Shown here: one piece after another, positions 42,823 through 52,519 of the stretch
Position numbering within the stretch: position 1 is the first letter of the stretch
Layout of the letters: every line of letters starts with the position of its first letter
Assembly: GCA_013115145.1 (NCBI GenBank)
Contig: JAAPAO010000208.1
Location: forward strand, 1 to 52,519
DNA length: 52,519 nucleotides
Source: Perkinsus chesapeaki
Taxonomy: Eukaryota > Perkinsozoa > Perkinsida > Perkinsidae
Direction: 5' to 3'
Position numbers and translations under genes: made by a program
The notes under the pieces: generated by a model
Seen by the model: the letters and a program-made list of their open reading frames with translations, nothing else
Databases searched by the model: none
What the model was told of the DNA's origin: nothing

Positions 42823-45800
42823 ATGTCCGGAAGCCATCTATCTAAAGATTTTTTCGAGCTCATAAAAGCTATAGGCGAGAGCAAGTAGTATCTTTCGGGG
42901 GTAGCTTGATGCGAACTTGATGCTGATTAGGTCGAAACAGGAGGAGGATAAGATCATCCAAGGGGAAGTGCAGGTCCTGAAACAAAAGTTAATGGAGCCT
43001 AATATCCCGTCTAAGAAAATGAAAGAGTAATAATACTGTGTACCGCAATACTAATCGATCGCGGTCCCTGGCATGCAGTGCTCTCGATGCCCTCCTGTAG
43101 GACAGCCTCCTGTAGTTGGGTCTCGGTTGATGATACTATTCTGAGTAGCTTTGGTCTGTAGAGTTTTCGATACCAATCTTAGCTGCTTACATTTCCTCTT
43201 CGGCAAGTATCTTAAGTAACTTAAGCACGTCAGTGTCATCATACCGCTCTCTCTGCAAAAGAAGGTATACTATTATACGAGCAGGTACATGATAAGAGCT
43301 GTGTACTGTGAGATGCTTGGTCATGATGCCTCCTTTGCCTATATACATGCTGTTAAGTTAGCACAGGATAAGGTACTTATACCCTCTAGTAGTCCCATAC
43401 CTGTTGTCTACGTAGAACGTCTACTGCAAGAAGGTTGGGTATATGGCATGCTCTCTGTTCCTTAATGGTGATGATGAGCTTATGTTACTATTGATAAATA
43501 CAATGCAAAGGGATCTTCAGAGTAGGACTCTCTTTGTCTCTTTCGGTGGTCACCGTTCCCTCTCCTCGTAGGTTCTAATTTCCTTGAGACCTGTGCAGCG
43601 TTGTCGGCTATCAGCCAACTGGTTAATGCGGAGATGATCCCAGCGATATTGCCGCTGGTAACCAAGCTGCTTACCCACCCACAAGATGCTGTCCGGAAGA
43701 AGGCTATAATATGTACGCTCATACCGCTCCCTTGTAGAATCTTACCCCTTTTTGTTCAAGCAAGTCCTAATCCTTTGTCACTTTCGATCCTATCAGGTAT
43801 CCAACACTTCTATCGATTATCTCCGGACTCGGTAGCTGATGACGTTCAACAATATGTCCGTAGGGGCCTATGCGATCCCGATCCGGCTGTGATGGGCGCA
43901 AGTCTGAACCTGCTCCGTGATATGATAAGAGATGACCCGGAAGCATGCAAGGACCTGGTACTGTCCACGTTGTTATTGTCCTCCCTCTATTGCCTTGGCC
44001 TAGGTGCCTTCATTGGTTAACATTCTCAAGCAGATCATAGAGCACAGATTGCCTCGAGACTTTGACTATCATCGCATGCCGGCCCCATGGCTGCAAGTCA
44101 ACCTAGTTAACTTACTAGGAATGTTAGGAGAGGGAGATCAAGGTGTGGCACAGGTTCAAATCCTGGCACTGTCATTTTTGGTTAGATGTCAGCGCCCAAG
44201 TGTACGACATCGTACAGGAGACCATGAGGAGGGCCGATACTGGTGTCAATGCTGGCTATAGTGTGGTCTACGAATGCGTGAAATGTGCTGCTAAATTGTA
44301 CCCAAGCCACACCCTGCTCGAACAGAGCGCGGCGTCTATCTCGAAGTTTTTGCAGAGCGACAGTCACAATCTCAAGTATTTGGGAGTCACTGGACTGGCC
44401 ATGATTGTAGGGGCGATTGGTGATTCGTTTTGATGAATGTTGTAACTGTTAGATTACAGTAAACCCAGACTACGCTAGGGAGCATCAGTTGAAGGTTGTT
44501 GAATGCCTGGAGGACCCCGATGAAACTCTTAAAAGACGTAGTGGCAGCTTTACTGCGAATCCACCTAGGTGATCTGGTGTTTTTAGGTACGTTGGATCTG
44601 CTATATCGAATGACTAATCCAGCCAATGTTATTGTGGTATGCGCTAAGATGCTGCAGAATCTTAGGTCTTCTCATGACGTTCATCTGCGCAGAGATTTGG
44701 TATGTATTTTACGGTTTTTCAATCAGATTGTCTGCCTAGGTACGCAAAGTGGGTTCCCTAGCCGACAGGTATTCGCCCTCGAATCAATGGTATGCCGAAA
44801 CCATGAACCAAGTCTTCACTCTGGCACCGTCGCTCGTGCCGCCCTCAATGCCCAACTCCCTCATGAGATTGGTTGCTGAAAGTGGAGAGGATGACCCCGA
44901 GTTTCGGGTGTAGGATTCTACACTTTGCTGCTGCCGACTAGTCTATTCTGTGTCAGATGGGCCGTTAATACCTATGTCAAAATGCTGGCCAGCAGCGGTG
45001 ACAGCCTCCCCGATGTCCTAGTCCGCGTTGCTGCCTGGGTAGTGCCGCCGTTGCTATCAGTATTTCCTATTGTCTCTGATAGGTGGTCGGCGAATACGGC
45101 TGCATGTGCACTTTACCGGGTTACACCACAGATGACATAGTTGATCTGCTAGCCCAGGCAGTGGAACGTCCGGCGTTTACCGAGGTTAGTGACAGCAATT
45201 GTCTGCGTCATCAGGGGGCTTTATCGCTTCATTCTGGCAGGCTCGAGTGACACGTGGCTATATCTTTTCGTCGATGATGAAACTGTTAAGTCAGGAGCAA
45301 CAGCAGATCGGAGGCATGCCGTCGGTTGGAACTGTGAGCTGGTTTGGGCTGTGGTGTAGGGTTGACAACTTCCCTCAATAGGTTAGACGTATATTGAAGA
45401 AGTACAGCACAGATCCTGATCTCTACCAGAGGAGTTTGGAGTAACGTCATCAATACATTCATACCAAACTTCGCTCTAATCACGGCTGCTGATAGGTACC
45501 TGAAAATCCTTGATGGTCCTTCACCTGACCTGCTGCCTGCCGCCTTCCCCTACGACGAGACCAACTATGATAGCTCCGACTCCCTCATTGATGCATCCCT
45601 CTCGTTTTTAGACCACATGGTGGACAGGGCTATCGCCGAGGGCAAGAAAGAGTGAGCTTTGCTCGCCCCGTAGAGTGATGCTAATAATTGCTCTTCTAGA
45701 TACGGTCGTCCAGCAGTCGATCATGCAACGGCGGCATCAGTGTCATATGAGGAACGGCACCGCGCTTTATCCGGTCTTAACTTCACCCCCTACAGTGCTC

Positions 45801-47451
45801 CTACAAAGCCATCATACTCGGCAGCAGCCACTCAGCAGCAGCAGCAACCCAGCTCAAGCTCCACCGCCGCCGCGCCGCCGTATGCCCCCCAACAGCAACC
45901 TTCGGCTGAGTCTTGGCGAACTAATAATGTGCGAGTCCTCATCGTTACGCTGTCTTTACATCCCGGACTCCTTAGGCCACTTCTAGTAGCAGTCAACCGC
46001 AGACCACTGCAGCTGTGGGTCAGCCTTCACCTCCAGCGGGGGGACTTAGAGTTAACGCCCCTAAGAAATGGGGACCAAGTGGCTTCAACGCCCGAAAACC
46101 TTCGGTGACAGCGTCGCCGTCGTCGGAGGTCTCGGCGCCAGCAGCAGCTCCTTCGCCTAGGCCAACCGCTGCTCCAGCTAGCTGTAACTACCTAGCCCTC
46201 GCTCCATATCTTTCCTCACGATCGTTTTATCAGCCCCCGAGCCCTGTCACCCGAGGTCGTCGGCGCCACCCCCTGCGTATGTGAATACGGAGGATCAGCG
46301 TCGTAGAGCTGCACAGGAGAAGATGGCAGGAGCACTGTTCGCTGGAATTGGGAGTAGCAGCGGTGCGGGACCTGCTGCATCTAGGCCGGGGACAGGCTCA
46401 TCCATTGGATCGAAGTCAATGTAGAAGAGGGTTGTTCATTTCCTCGTCGCACGACACAACTGTTTCCAGGGTCAGTCAGTCTGGCTACTCGCGGCCGAAG
46501 GCAACCGGCGGCGGCACAGCTCATGCCACCCGAAGCTCCCAGCCACCTGCGCCTAAACCAACCGAGGCGGTAGATCTGTTGGATCTATTCGGCTCACCTA
46601 CATCCGACGCTCCGATAGTAGGGACATCTCACCCACCACCACCTCCAGCTGTTGCTGCTGCTGAAGGTAATGATGACGCCACTTTGCTTAATGGGTATCA
46701 TACAACAAGGGGGTAACTGTCGGATGATGAGTATGATGGCCGCGTTTATTTCAGCTACTGCGGTGCCAACATCATCATCGCTGGATATTCTGTCATCCAG
46801 TGAAGATGATATGTTGGGCGGTATGGCCAGTCCTACTATCCCACAACCACCCTCGACCGCACCAGCTGCACCTGCTGTTGCTGGTGGCCCCACCGTAGGC
46901 GAGGTAACAGCCGTAACAATTATTACCTGATTAAGGTGTGCTATTCAGCTCGATCTCTTCGCACCTTCTCCGGTGTCTGACGCTGCCGCCGCCGCCGGGG
47001 CAGCACCACTCCCCCAGCAACAAGAAAGTGCTGCGGAGATTAGGCTAACGCCTTTGACCATCACCACTGAGCAGCTTGGTGGGGAGTGGCAAAGGCTTCA
47101 GGACTCCTGCGAGATACAGCTCTCTTTTGCTCACGTGAGTCAGCCGTCTGTTCCATCCTTGGGAATGTGTAAATCGCTGAAGGTTCCTGACGTCTCAAGC
47201 AAGCTCACCAACGTAGTCGGATTCCATCTGGTAGATGTCATCGGTGACGAGCGTATCTTTGCCGCCACTACTCCTACGGGGGAGATGGTCTTCGTTCACT
47301 GTAATAACACAATAACTGTCCCCCTTCCATGTGCCTTTAGGCCGCGAAACCGCTCTTCAAGCAGACGTCATCATAGTAGCATCTTCCTCTGCTGCCGGCT
47401 CCCTCACCCAAGAGCTCATCGAGCGTGCCATAGCCAGCGCCGCCGCTGCAT
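42823..47451 (+). CDS. AP4E1: AP-4 complex epsilon adaptin
   Basis: AP-4 sorts cargo from the trans-Golgi network. From ATG 42823: MSGSHLSKDFFELIKAIGES, then SKQEEDKIIQGEVQVLKQKL, then a 258-bp intron (43027-43284), then YMIRAVYCEMLGHDASFAYI with HAVKLAQ (family 'KEYL.RLVYVEMLGHDASFGYVHAVK'). The trunk solenoid continues: KKVGYMACSLFLNGDDELML, NFLETCAALSAISQLVNAEM, DPAVMGASLNLLRDMIRDDP, RLPRDFDYHRMPAPWLQVNL, KFLQSDSHNLKYLGVTGL, HQLKVVECLEDPDETLKRR and SPSNQWYAETMNQVF. This order and wording fit epsilon better than gamma adaptin. The hinge (45740-46970) is long and Gln/Ser/Pro/Ala-rich. A C-terminal part, RLTPLTITTEQLGGEWQRLQ, resembles the AP4E C-domain. Stop TAG at 47449-47451. Some exon borders in the hinge are uncertain. 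Confidence 0.9.
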
Positions 47452-47598
47452 AGTTGCAGATACTGTTCCGTTGTTCCTGTGATTTCTATACCACTTGTCG
47501 TAAAGGTTTCCTAGCAATACAGTGTTGGATTGTGTGACGGCAATATCAAACGAGTTCCTTGTAGGCTTGTTATTTGTTTCGACCCCATCCCTTCTGCG

Positions 47599-48705
47599 AT
47601 GTTGGGATCTCCTGATGGTCGTGGCTTCTCTTCTTTTTCATCATCCCCTTTGTCTGTCCGACGTCCGTCCACCGCTCCCTATGATACTCTTTCCACAAAG
47701 TCATCTGAGTCCATTTTCACTACCACTGCCAGCAGCACCACTACTGCATTCCCGACTCTACGCGAAGAGGGTAATGCTGGTGCCACTGCAGTGCTCGGTC
47801 CGGACATCAGAAGTGACCCGGATATACGGAGGCTCGCCTCGTCGCTGACCAAGCTGCCACTTGGAGAGAACGGCAGGATGCGCGTGCGCCGAATGATTGG
47901 CCAGGTAGGACTTGAATGGTGGTCGTAGTAGGTCGGCAGAGGTAGCGGTGGTCGCCTGTTTCAGGAGATTCGAAGACACCCGGATCTGCGACCGGTGGTA
48001 CGATCGATTGGGAAGCTTAAAAGTGCGAGCAACGCGGCACTTATAGAGATGTGTATCGTTACTAGTACCTTGGATGAAGCTCAGCGAATATCTCGAGAAT
48101 ATCTGGCAAGCAAAGCCGGCAAACCAAACAGACGATCGGTCGGGGCCGGCTCCTCCTCTTCATCGGCTGTTGCATTCACCTCACCCTATACAAGGACGTC
48201 TGAAGCTGAAACGTGTGGGCTGAGTCTGATTGAACGCTTGTTTGCTGATACACTATCGAATGGGGTCTGCAGCAAGGCGGAGGATGAGGAGGCTGTTGGC
48301 GGCTCCTCCTCGTATGGCAATTTGTCTACTGTGGACAAGGACATTACAGATTCTGGTTCATGGTCCAGTAGTGCTGCTGTTGCTGCAGGCTTAGCTGCAA
48401 GTGACTTGACTGATACGATAGTGCTGCCTGAAGACTTTCTTTATGATGACGAGCAACAAGAGCTAGGCTCATCGAATCCACCCTCGTACATCCCACTCGT
48501 TACTGTTGGCTCCTCTGTAACCGATTTCCCGCTAGATGATGTAGTGCCGCCAAGAGGGCAACGTGAAGAAGGCAATGATGATCTGATCTTCAATAAGACA
48601 ATATCGAACAAAGATACCCCTAATAACTGCTTCTCAGAGGCGGATCAAACCCGATCCTCTACAGCAGCAGCAGCGGCGGGGTCTTTGCCATTCTTCCGTT
48701 GTTAA
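47599..48705 (+). CDS. Ser-rich unknown protein, 348 residues
   Basis: Two exons (47599-47904 and 47965-48705, intron 60 bp with GTAGGA and TTTCAG) join to 348 codons. It begins MLGSPDGRGFSSFSSSPLSV, has a helical, better-ordered middle (DIRRLASSLTKLPLGENGRM, RRMIGQEIRRHPDLRPVVRS, NAALIEMCIVTSTLDEAQRI, SREYLASKAGKPNRR) and a long acidic Ser/Asp-rich tail with LSLIERLFADTLSNGV and LTDTIVLPEDFLYDDEQQEL. No family recognised. The middle helices could form a VHS/ENTH-like or small helical domain; this is a guess. It follows AP-4 epsilon by 147 bp on the same strand. Confidence 0.65.
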
Positions 48706-49673
48706 ACATGGTGTGTATAGATTGGCTGAAATCAGCTTGTTTGCGCTCATTATTTGGAGCTCATTTTCGATGTTATCTTTTGTCGACGTCATCATCGCGC
48801 TTGAATCGAGAGTCACTGTCGGCGGCGGCGATGCTTTTCTACTAAATACTTATTGCTCGTCTTGCCGCCGCTGCCTGGCTTCTCTCGGACATTAGTTTCC
48901 GCCGCTGCTTCGGGCGATGCCGTGAGCCTGTTGATACTATTCCTATTCATTGCATTTATAGCAAGCCAGTTGTTATTATTGCTTTACTGCCTCACAGAAG
49001 CTGAGCTAAACAATTGTACTACTGACGTCTTCTGTCGAGAAGAAGCAGCCGCAATAATAACAGTGTTGATGAAAGTATAAAGTTATATGAAAATTGCAGT
49101 ATAAAGTTGTTGTTGTTGTTTATGTAGCTAATAGTGTGTGACGATAGCCAAGTGGCTACTTCCTTGAGTGCATTCTGGCAACCACAATATTTCTGTATTT
49201 CTGTTGTTACCATCCTTTGTGTTGTTGTTCCCCCCTTCTACCCCCAAGGCGGTCGCCTGCTGTCCTAATTGATTGTACAAAGGACCCATGAGCGATAACC
49301 GCTTTAATTTATTGAACTATGGTTGTTGTTGCCTGCACTGTTGTTGATCACCATTAGTCTATCGTCTACCTTAAGCAAGATATACAGGAGGAGGATCCAG
49401 TCGTTGTTCCTACGATTCACTAGTATTACTGTTTCTTGCGACCGGTGTTGCCGTCTTGTGTGGTTATAAGTGCTCAGCAACAAACGACTACAACAAGGAA
49501 CAAAAGTGTAGCAATTAGCCGACAGCCAACAAGCATAGCAACTTCGCCTTCCGAAATAAAGTTGTCGATCTGTCGGTCCATCCGAAACCTTCAAGCTTTG
49601 AGGCTTGGGTCGGGTAGGCTTAACTCCATCTCTGGAGCTTATTTTCTTATAGGCCCCTTGCAAGGTGACCACC
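48706..49673. other. Spacer with triplet runs
   Basis: Contains GTTGTTGTTGTTG (about 49107) and other TTG/TTA-rich tracts. A minus-strand frame from 49675 begins MVVTLQGAYKKISSRDGVKP and has plausible composition for about 40 codons, but no family and no supported continuation. Confidence 0.35.
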
Positions 49674-49837
49674 ATGTCAACAGCCCTTCAATATCTATTA
49701 TCAATGCCGAGCGTAGTTGAAAACCCTACGTCCACTGATCTCAAGTAGGTCTGTAACGCCCCCGCGTGTGGATAAGTATCGCATCGGCGTTCTACGTCGT
49801 TTCGCGTACACTCAGCAAGTTACTCAGATTACGTTAA
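49674..49837 (+). CDS. Possible 30-residue micropeptide
   Basis: ATG in an ACCATGT context at 49674. Exons 49674-49744 and 49816-49837 (intron 71 bp, GTAGGT and CACTCAG) join to MSTALQYLLSMPSVVENPTS then TDLNKLLRLR and TAA. The splice sites are good but the protein is tiny and unknown, and the opposite strand also has an open frame. Very low certainty. Confidence 0.22.
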
Positions 49838-49882
49838 ATGAATACGACTGTAAACCAAAGTGCATGGAGTAAGAAACACTAT

Positions 49883-51194
49883 CTATTCTTAAAGGCTGCA
49901 ATAGCATCATCTTCCTCTTTGCTCTCCCTCTTGTGCTTTTTGCTCTTCTTGTGGTGATGCTTCTTACTTTTCTTAGTTGTTCGGCTCCTGAACCCAACAG
50001 TGTCTTAAACCTACTCAGCTCCTTCCCGTACGTTTTGCTTGCTCCATCAAATCCAGTGTAACTACTACTTGCACCATCACCCATAGCGAATGACGATAAG
50101 CTGGCCGGGGACAGCCCCGGTGGCAAGGACGGCATCAGCCCAGTCGCCTGCATCCACAACAATGCGGAAGACGCCAAGACGCGCAGATACATTGAGGCTG
50201 TTAATTATCTCATCAGTCGGCCGCCATATGCTACTAGGCTCGTTCTCTTCCCTTTGCCGCATTTCCGATATGGCGACATCACTCTCCTCTGTCCACTCCA
50301 AATGCCCTCCTTTGTTAACGTTCATAATCTGTTCTTCAGCTCTTGCATTTCTACCACCATTCCCTCAATCACAGCTGTTGCTGCGCATCTTACCGAACGG
50401 CTTGGTCGGGATTCGGCGGCTGTCTCCACTTGCGTTGGCGTATCCGTGATGTCGGAGGCGTCAGACCGTCTCGTAGAGTCAATGGGAATTCAGGATCCAA
50501 CTAGTACAGTAGATCTCACTGCTCAGTATATTGGAGTTCTACCTCGATGCCTTGCTCTTGCAGTCGTTGCCGGTATTCAGACCAAGTCCCGCGAAACCCG
50601 ACGAGCATTTGACTTACGTCCCCAGTCTTGGTGAATACATGGTTGTTCGGTGACTTAAAAGATTCCACGAAGGTCGGAATGTCCAGTAATATCCCCGACA
50701 AAGTCTCATCGAATATCTAATAGATTCGTCAAGTCCGCTGGGCCCTTGGCATCATGAACTAGTCACCTTTATCGCATACGCTCTGTTCTTTTCCCCCTCT
50801 ACTGGCCGATCCACCGGGGTTATGTCGATAACACCATCAAGCTTTTTGGAGTACTCCTGACCGCAAGATCTGCTGCTCAAAGAACAAACGTGAGTTGCCC
50901 CACTTCATCTAGAACTGGTCGGAGCCGGTCGGCAAGGTCTTGCGGAAGTCTCAAGACGCACTGAAGGTCATAAGGCCATGGCACCTACAAGTGATGGTTT
51001 TGATTGAACTTAGTAATCCTGGGTACTTGATGGACTGTAGGAGGCTTTACAACTAGTCCGTTTGGTGGTAAGGCCTGACCACTGGTAAGATGTTCGGGAG
51101 GGGTGGCGCCACCGACACTGAACAAGAAATGTACTACACTGCGATTACGGACGGCTTGGGAGCAAGTGTGATGCCCGAGGGCCGGCTGAGGCAT
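49883..51194 (-). CDS. TAF7: TFIID subunit TAF7
   Basis: TAF7 is a TFIID subunit that binds TAF1 and regulates initiation. Pieces in order on the minus strand: VPWPYDLQCVLRLPQDLADR then LRPVLDEVG (family 'E.QfiLRlP...a..lr..l'), EYSKKLDGVIDITPVDRPVE, AYAIKIFDETLSGILLDIPT then FVESFKSPNNHVFTKTGDVS with QMLVG (family 'a.LvDLPcivEs.KT.d..t.yKt.DI.QMLv'), then after intron LDPEFPLTLRDGLTPPTSRI with RQRKWRQ (family 'y.hGlTPPm.n.r.rRFrk', the TAF7 signature). Then EEQIMNVNKGGHLEWTEESD and a Lys/His-rich end, TKKSKKHHHKKSKKHK, with stop at 49885. I put the start at ATG 51194, but a frame at 51479 (MDPMVATAADDDEEKDDDVN) with a GTATGT donor may be a further 5' exon. Confidence 0.87.
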
Positions 51195-52371
51195 TACTGT
51201 ATTGAAAAATGTGATGACAGAGATGTTGTCCCACTTCTAGGAGCACCGAAGTCCATACCAGCCGACTGAGATGCCGACTGAGCTCCGCGGATCCGTAGTG
51301 TCATTGGAGCGTAATATGAGGTGCATTCCTTGCCATATACTACTCAGACAAACACAATACAGTGTGGAGGGTGAGAAAGACACTAACAACATACAAGTAG
51401 CAATATCCAATAGTTTTTCATTGACATCATCATCCTTCTCTTCATCATCATCAGCAGCAGTAGCTACCATAGGGTCCATGACCCGATTGTAACCTTTTTA
51501 TGTGGAATGTCCAATCTGTTGGATAACCATCTCTGCGGAGGTATTTAAACATTGGCATATCTTTACATCCTTAATCGAACCGTTTTATTACCCCACCACT
51601 GCCCGATCAGATTAAAGTTTGTTTAATCTATTCAAGCTGATTTTGTCCCAAGTTAAAGACTAACTTTAGGCATTCCCCAGGCAATGGTGTACGTGAGAAG
51701 TATGAGTTAAAGTGACGAAAGATCCAAGCGCCGACAACCACAACTCACCGCGTTGATTGAGAGATACTACCTTAGATATAGCTTACTATGAGCGAAGGAG
51801 CCACGGCGTGAGAAGTCCAATAATTAGCATACAATTAAAGAAGCCGGGCCAGTCGGGGCCGCCGAGAGGGCCTCGCACGGATCGTCTAATTGCATGAAAT
51901 GCACGAAGGGAGAATTCTACAATCGTCGCAACCGTTGCGTGTTGACCAATGTCCGATAATGGTGTCCCCCATAGATCTCCACGCGTCAGATCCGTCGCGT
52001 GGCCGGGCTGCTCTCCGGTCTCTCCAAGTAGAGATCGGCCATATCACTCTAGCACGTCCCCCTATGCGGTTGCACCAAGCAGTTGTAGCCCGGCTCAAGC
52101 CACTCATTTTCTGGTACCCAAAGGGTGTTAAACGAAGGAGATGTCACTACTGTGAAGCGTATCATGCGACATTTTACTAGACTACACAGGCAAAGCATCG
52201 GAACGTAGTGAAAGATCGGCCTGTAGGAATCCGCTTGATCCAAGGTATCTAGTGCTCTAGTGCTAGTGGTATCTAGTGTATCTCTATCTAGTGCTCAATC
52301 CATTCGCGCCAGATATTCCACTATATAACGTTGAAGCTTATGGTTGAGCTCTGATTCAGTAGCTCTCTCTT
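51195..52371. other. Spacer with possible exons
   Basis: 51396-51479 (minus) may be a 5' exon of TAF7. On the plus strand, about 51828-51953 reads HTIKEAGPVGAAERASHGSS then NCMKCTKGEFYNRRNRCVLT, a C-x2-C-x-G-x-F/Y-x-x-C pattern like secreted growth-factor-receptor-type Cys repeats. Its frame starts right after a TTAG acceptor. I could not extend it. Otherwise no gene seen. Confidence 0.35.
52244..52298. repeat. Short imperfect TCTAGTG repeats
   Basis: TATCTAGTG occurs three times with further CTAGTG units between, within 55 bp, about 75 bp upstream of the secreted-protein start at 52372. Confidence 0.7.
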
Positions 52372-52519
52372 ATGAAGCTGTTATTGCACTTAATGCCATC
52401 TGTCGCATTCTGTCTCTCGGCCATTGCTATCGCTGCTGGATTTGATGAGAATGAGCCGAGGAACGCTTTTAGGAAGTTTGAGAGAGGTACAGCAAAAGAC
52501 GTGGTGAAAGTGCACTCTG
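52372..52519 (+). CDS. Secreted protein, N-terminal part
   Basis: From ATG 52372 the frame MKLLLHLMPSVAFCLSAIAI then AAGFDENEPRNAFRKF runs open to the window end (49 codons plus one base). The first 20 residues are a typical signal peptide with an IAIAAG-type cleavage region. The next residues are charged. Too little is present to name it. Confidence 0.55.
   Translation, partial: MKLLLHLMPSVAFCLSAIAIAAGFDENEPRNAFRKFERGTAKDVVKVHS

Noticed and set aside
1-52519. CRISPR arrays, insertion sequences, rRNA, transposase genes or spliced-leader RNA genes
   Set aside because: No regular spaced repeats, transposase motifs, rRNA cores or perkinsid-type spliced-leader sequence were seen on reading both strands.

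Overview
The window looks like nuclear DNA of a gene-dense, intron-rich unicellular eukaryote. Almost every recognisable gene is cut by very small GT-AG introns, mostly 37-60 bp, and removing them restores conserved proteins in frame. All three stop codons are used in the standard way. A dynein-arm assembly factor points to a flagellated cell. The gene set (anoctamin, AP-4 epsilon, mitochondrial HslV, lumazine synthase, a GAD/CSAD-type decarboxylase, secreted leader proteins) and the compact style suggest an alveolate such as Perkinsus. That placement is inference from gene style, not a database match.

Layout. 1-5.3 kb, minus strand: the edge of a secreted Cys-rich protein, an anoctamin (TMEM16) and an ISCA2-type Fe-S protein. 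5.7-8.2 kb: DNAAF1 (plus) converging on a small secreted, GPI-like protein (minus). 8.2-10.1 kb: a gene-poor stretch full of hairpins. 10.1-15.1 kb, plus: APRT, lumazine synthase, an unknown protein and a degenerate Nudix protein. 15.1-17.9 kb: repeats and an isolated P450 heme-binding segment. 17.9-24.7 kb, plus: an SDR/retinol-dehydrogenase-like enzyme, a small unknown protein and a group II PLP decarboxylase. 24.9-35.1 kb, plus: ubiquilin, SRP19, a small protein, a pseudokinase, a PITH protein and HslV. 35.9-42.5 kb, minus: eIF2A carrying a C-terminal GYF domain, an unknown protein with a Cys/His end, and a MAPR heme protein. 42.8-48.7 kb, plus: AP-4 epsilon and a Ser-rich protein. 49.9-51.2 kb, minus: TAF7. 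At 52.4 kb a second secreted protein begins.

I see no operon-like pathway. Functional themes are proteostasis (ubiquilin, HslV), secretory traffic (SRP19, AP-4), translation and transcription (eIF2A-GYF, TAF7), cofactor and nucleotide metabolism (lumazine synthase, APRT, ISCA2, Nudix) and membrane lipid or heme biology (anoctamin, MAPR, P450).

Two observations stand out. A 12-mer, GCTTCGCTCCGC, lies in five separate introns, in both orientations, with a one-mismatch sixth copy. And eIF2A appears fused to a GYF domain. CDS coordinates are outer limits including introns. Where I list exons, their summed length is a multiple of three and the joined frame is open.
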